Shown: in pieces, positions 5,886 to 6,838 of the stretch
How positions within the stretch are numbered: position 1 is the stretch's first letter
Layout of the letters: each line of letters begins with the position of its first letter
Assembly: GCA_000437675.1 (NCBI GenBank)
Contig: FR901780.1
Span: 1 to 6,838, forward strand
Direction of reading: 5' to 3'
Length of the DNA stretch: 6,838 bases
DNA from: Prevotella sp. CAG:891
GTDB taxonomy: Bacteria > Bacteroidota > Bacteroidia > Bacteroidales > Bacteroidaceae
The notes under the pieces: model-generated
The model's input: only the letters and a program-made list of their open reading frames with translations
Told to the model about the DNA's origin: nothing
Databases searched by the model: none
Translations under genes and position numbers: made by a program

Positions 5886-5924
5886 GAATGGTTAAGTGTC
5901 CTTCTGGAAAAAAGGAAGGTTTAC

Positions 5925-6838
5925 TTAGTTGATATTGGGCAAGTGCGAATAGTCCTTGCTGTAACGAAGCATTTGTGCGTCGTAGGCTTCGGTGTAGTCA
6001 ATGGTTACGTCGGTAATGTTGTCCTGTGCATCGCGCACTGCCTTGTAAACGGGATTGATGAATCCTTTGTAGGGCGAAAGGTGGAGCGTTTCGTAACGTG
6101 CCAGAATTTCTTTGTGCAATACGGGATCGACTTTCACACCATAATCCTCGACCAAACGGCGGGCTGCTTCGTAGTCGCCCTCGCTCTTGATGCGCTGAAT
6201 TTCGGCCAGGAGTTTGCCAAACAGATTGCGCAGTGCGGCGTAGTCGTTGATTTTAACGTAGGTCTTTCCTTTTTTCTTCACGAGTTCCACCACCTTTTGT
6301 TCCTGACCCTTTTCGTAGCACCAGCGGGCAATGAGGGCGCGGTTGCGCATGTGTGCCTCCTCAATGGTGTTGTTCGGCTTGATGCGCACGAGCTGCGTGA
6401 GCAATCCGTTCATCATGTAGGTGTAGTACTGGCTTTTGTAGGCTTCGAGGTTGGGCGTGAGTCCTAAATCGACGAGCTTTTGGTCGGCCACGTAGTACAG
6501 GCCAAACAAATCGGCACGGGCTTCTTCGATGGTCGAACCATAGGCCTTGAGCGTGTCGGGGTCGGTGCCCGGAAGCAGTTTGCCGCTGCCGTGACCCAGA
6601 CATTCGTGAAGGTCGGTGTGCAGGTCGTCGCACACATCGCCATACTGGCTGATGAGTTTGCGCGTGGCATCGTCAATCACAAATTCCTTGTCCATGCCGT
6701 TGCCGTGGGCTGCCTTGCTATAGGCTCCTGTCAGGTTGCTGATGGTGACACTCTTCGAACCGTGTTCGCGACGAACCCAGTCGGAGTTTGGCAGGTTAAT
6801 ACCAATGGCGGTCGAGGGATAGAGGTCGCCGGCAAGAA
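5925..6838 (-). CDS. dipeptidyl peptidase III (M49 zinc peptidase), C-terminal part
   Basis: Dipeptidyl peptidase III removes dipeptides from the N terminus of oligopeptides using one zinc ion. The frame is open to the right edge, so the gene starts outside the window; about 303 residues are visible. The zinc motif HECLGH is encoded at 6591-6608, and the second motif EEARAD, which gives the third zinc ligand, at 6510-6527. Upstream, NLPNSDWVRREHGSKSV is also typical of the family. HECLGH with Cys, in place of human HELLGH, is the form known from Bacteroides. Family members in this phylum have about 675 residues, and the 226 residues after the first motif histidine fit an intact C terminus ending at 5925. 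The protein is probably cytosolic or periplasmic; the missing N terminus would decide. An ATG at 6695 is internal and is not the start. Confidence 0.96.
   Translation of the reverse strand, partial: LAGDLYPSTAIGINLPNSDWVRREHGSKSVTISNLTGAYSKAAHGNGMDKEFVIDDATRKLISQYGDVCDDLHTDLHECLGHGSGKLLPGTDPDTLKAYGSTIEEARADLFGLYYVADQKLVDLGLTPNLEAYKSQYYTYMMNGLLTQLVRIKPNNTIEEAHMRNRALIARWCYEKGQEQKVVELVKKKGKTYVKINDYAALRNLFGKLLAEIQRIKSEGDYEAARRLVEDYGVKVDPVLHKEILARYETLHLSPYKGFINPVYKAVRDAQDNITDVTIDYTEAYDAQMLRYSKDYSHLPNIN

Larger units (their letters stand above)
5440..5924. other. 485-base gap without a convincing protein gene
   Basis: The gap lies between the start of the VOC gene and the stop of the peptidase gene. 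It holds the inverted repeat before the VOC gene, a plus-strand promoter (5600-5632), a set of complementary segments suggestive of a structured RNA (about 5640-5836), and the minus-strand terminator of the peptidase (5830-5885). Bases 5500-5590 show nothing beyond a weak CCCT/AGGG stem. Reading frames in it are short or are extensions of shadows of the peptidase gene. Confidence 0.7.

Noticed and set aside
5881..5924. Short CCTTC/GAAGG stem just after the peptidase stop
   Set aside because: Five base pairs with a ten-base A-rich loop and no T-run; the strong terminator at 5830-5885 explains the end of the transcript.
5787..6467. 226-codon plus-strand frame
   Set aside because: It lies opposite the dipeptidyl peptidase III gene, has no family features, and its length comes from the antisense of a conserved GC-rich gene.
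1..6838. CRISPR arrays, tRNA or rRNA genes and complete insertion sequences
   Set aside because: No regularly spaced repeats, no tRNA-like fold and no transposase frame were found on either strand.

Overview
The window looks like chromosomal DNA from a member of the Bacteroidales, most likely Prevotella-like. Two intergenic regions carry Bacteroidetes-type promoters (TTG or TTTG, 20-21 bp, TAnnTTTG). The genes lack Shine-Dalgarno sites, the peptidase has the HECLGH form of the M49 motif known from Bacteroides, and the peptide precursor has the short double-glycine leader typical of the phylum. The genus is inference.

Left part (1-4072, plus strand): an apparent three-gene peptide natural-product (RiPP) operon. 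An AT-rich leader with a good promoter (138-168) precedes a 77-residue precursor (254-487). Its leader ends in Gly-Gly and its core contains two tandem 16-residue units of the form CSNxxxGCxY, giving four cysteines in two CX6C pairs. After a strong intergenic hairpin (574-609) comes a radical SAM/SPASM peptide maturase (646-1926). The last codons of the maturase overlap the start of a 719-residue outer-membrane plug/beta-barrel protein of the TonB-dependent receptor type (1913-4072). The layout suggests that the enzyme modifies the Cys-repeat core and that the barrel handles the product or a related ligand at the outer membrane. No leader protease or exporter is in the window, so the system is incomplete here or uses one encoded elsewhere.

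Middle part (4073-5439, minus strand): a probable two-gene unit of a YaeR/GloA2-like VOC metalloenzyme (5053-5439) followed by a ZIP-family divalent metal transporter (4252-5001). It ends in a long minus-strand terminator (4128-4175), and it converges on the RiPP operon.

Right part (5440-6838): a 485-base gap holds a plus-strand promoter (5600-5632) with no convincing gene downstream. It is followed by long-range complementary segments that could form a structured RNA. At the right edge lies the C-terminal ~303 residues of dipeptidyl peptidase III (M49), minus strand, with its own terminator (5830-5885). The genes from about 4250 to 6838 look like ordinary housekeeping or accessory metabolism; the unusual content is the RiPP operon and the possible RNA at 5640-5836.
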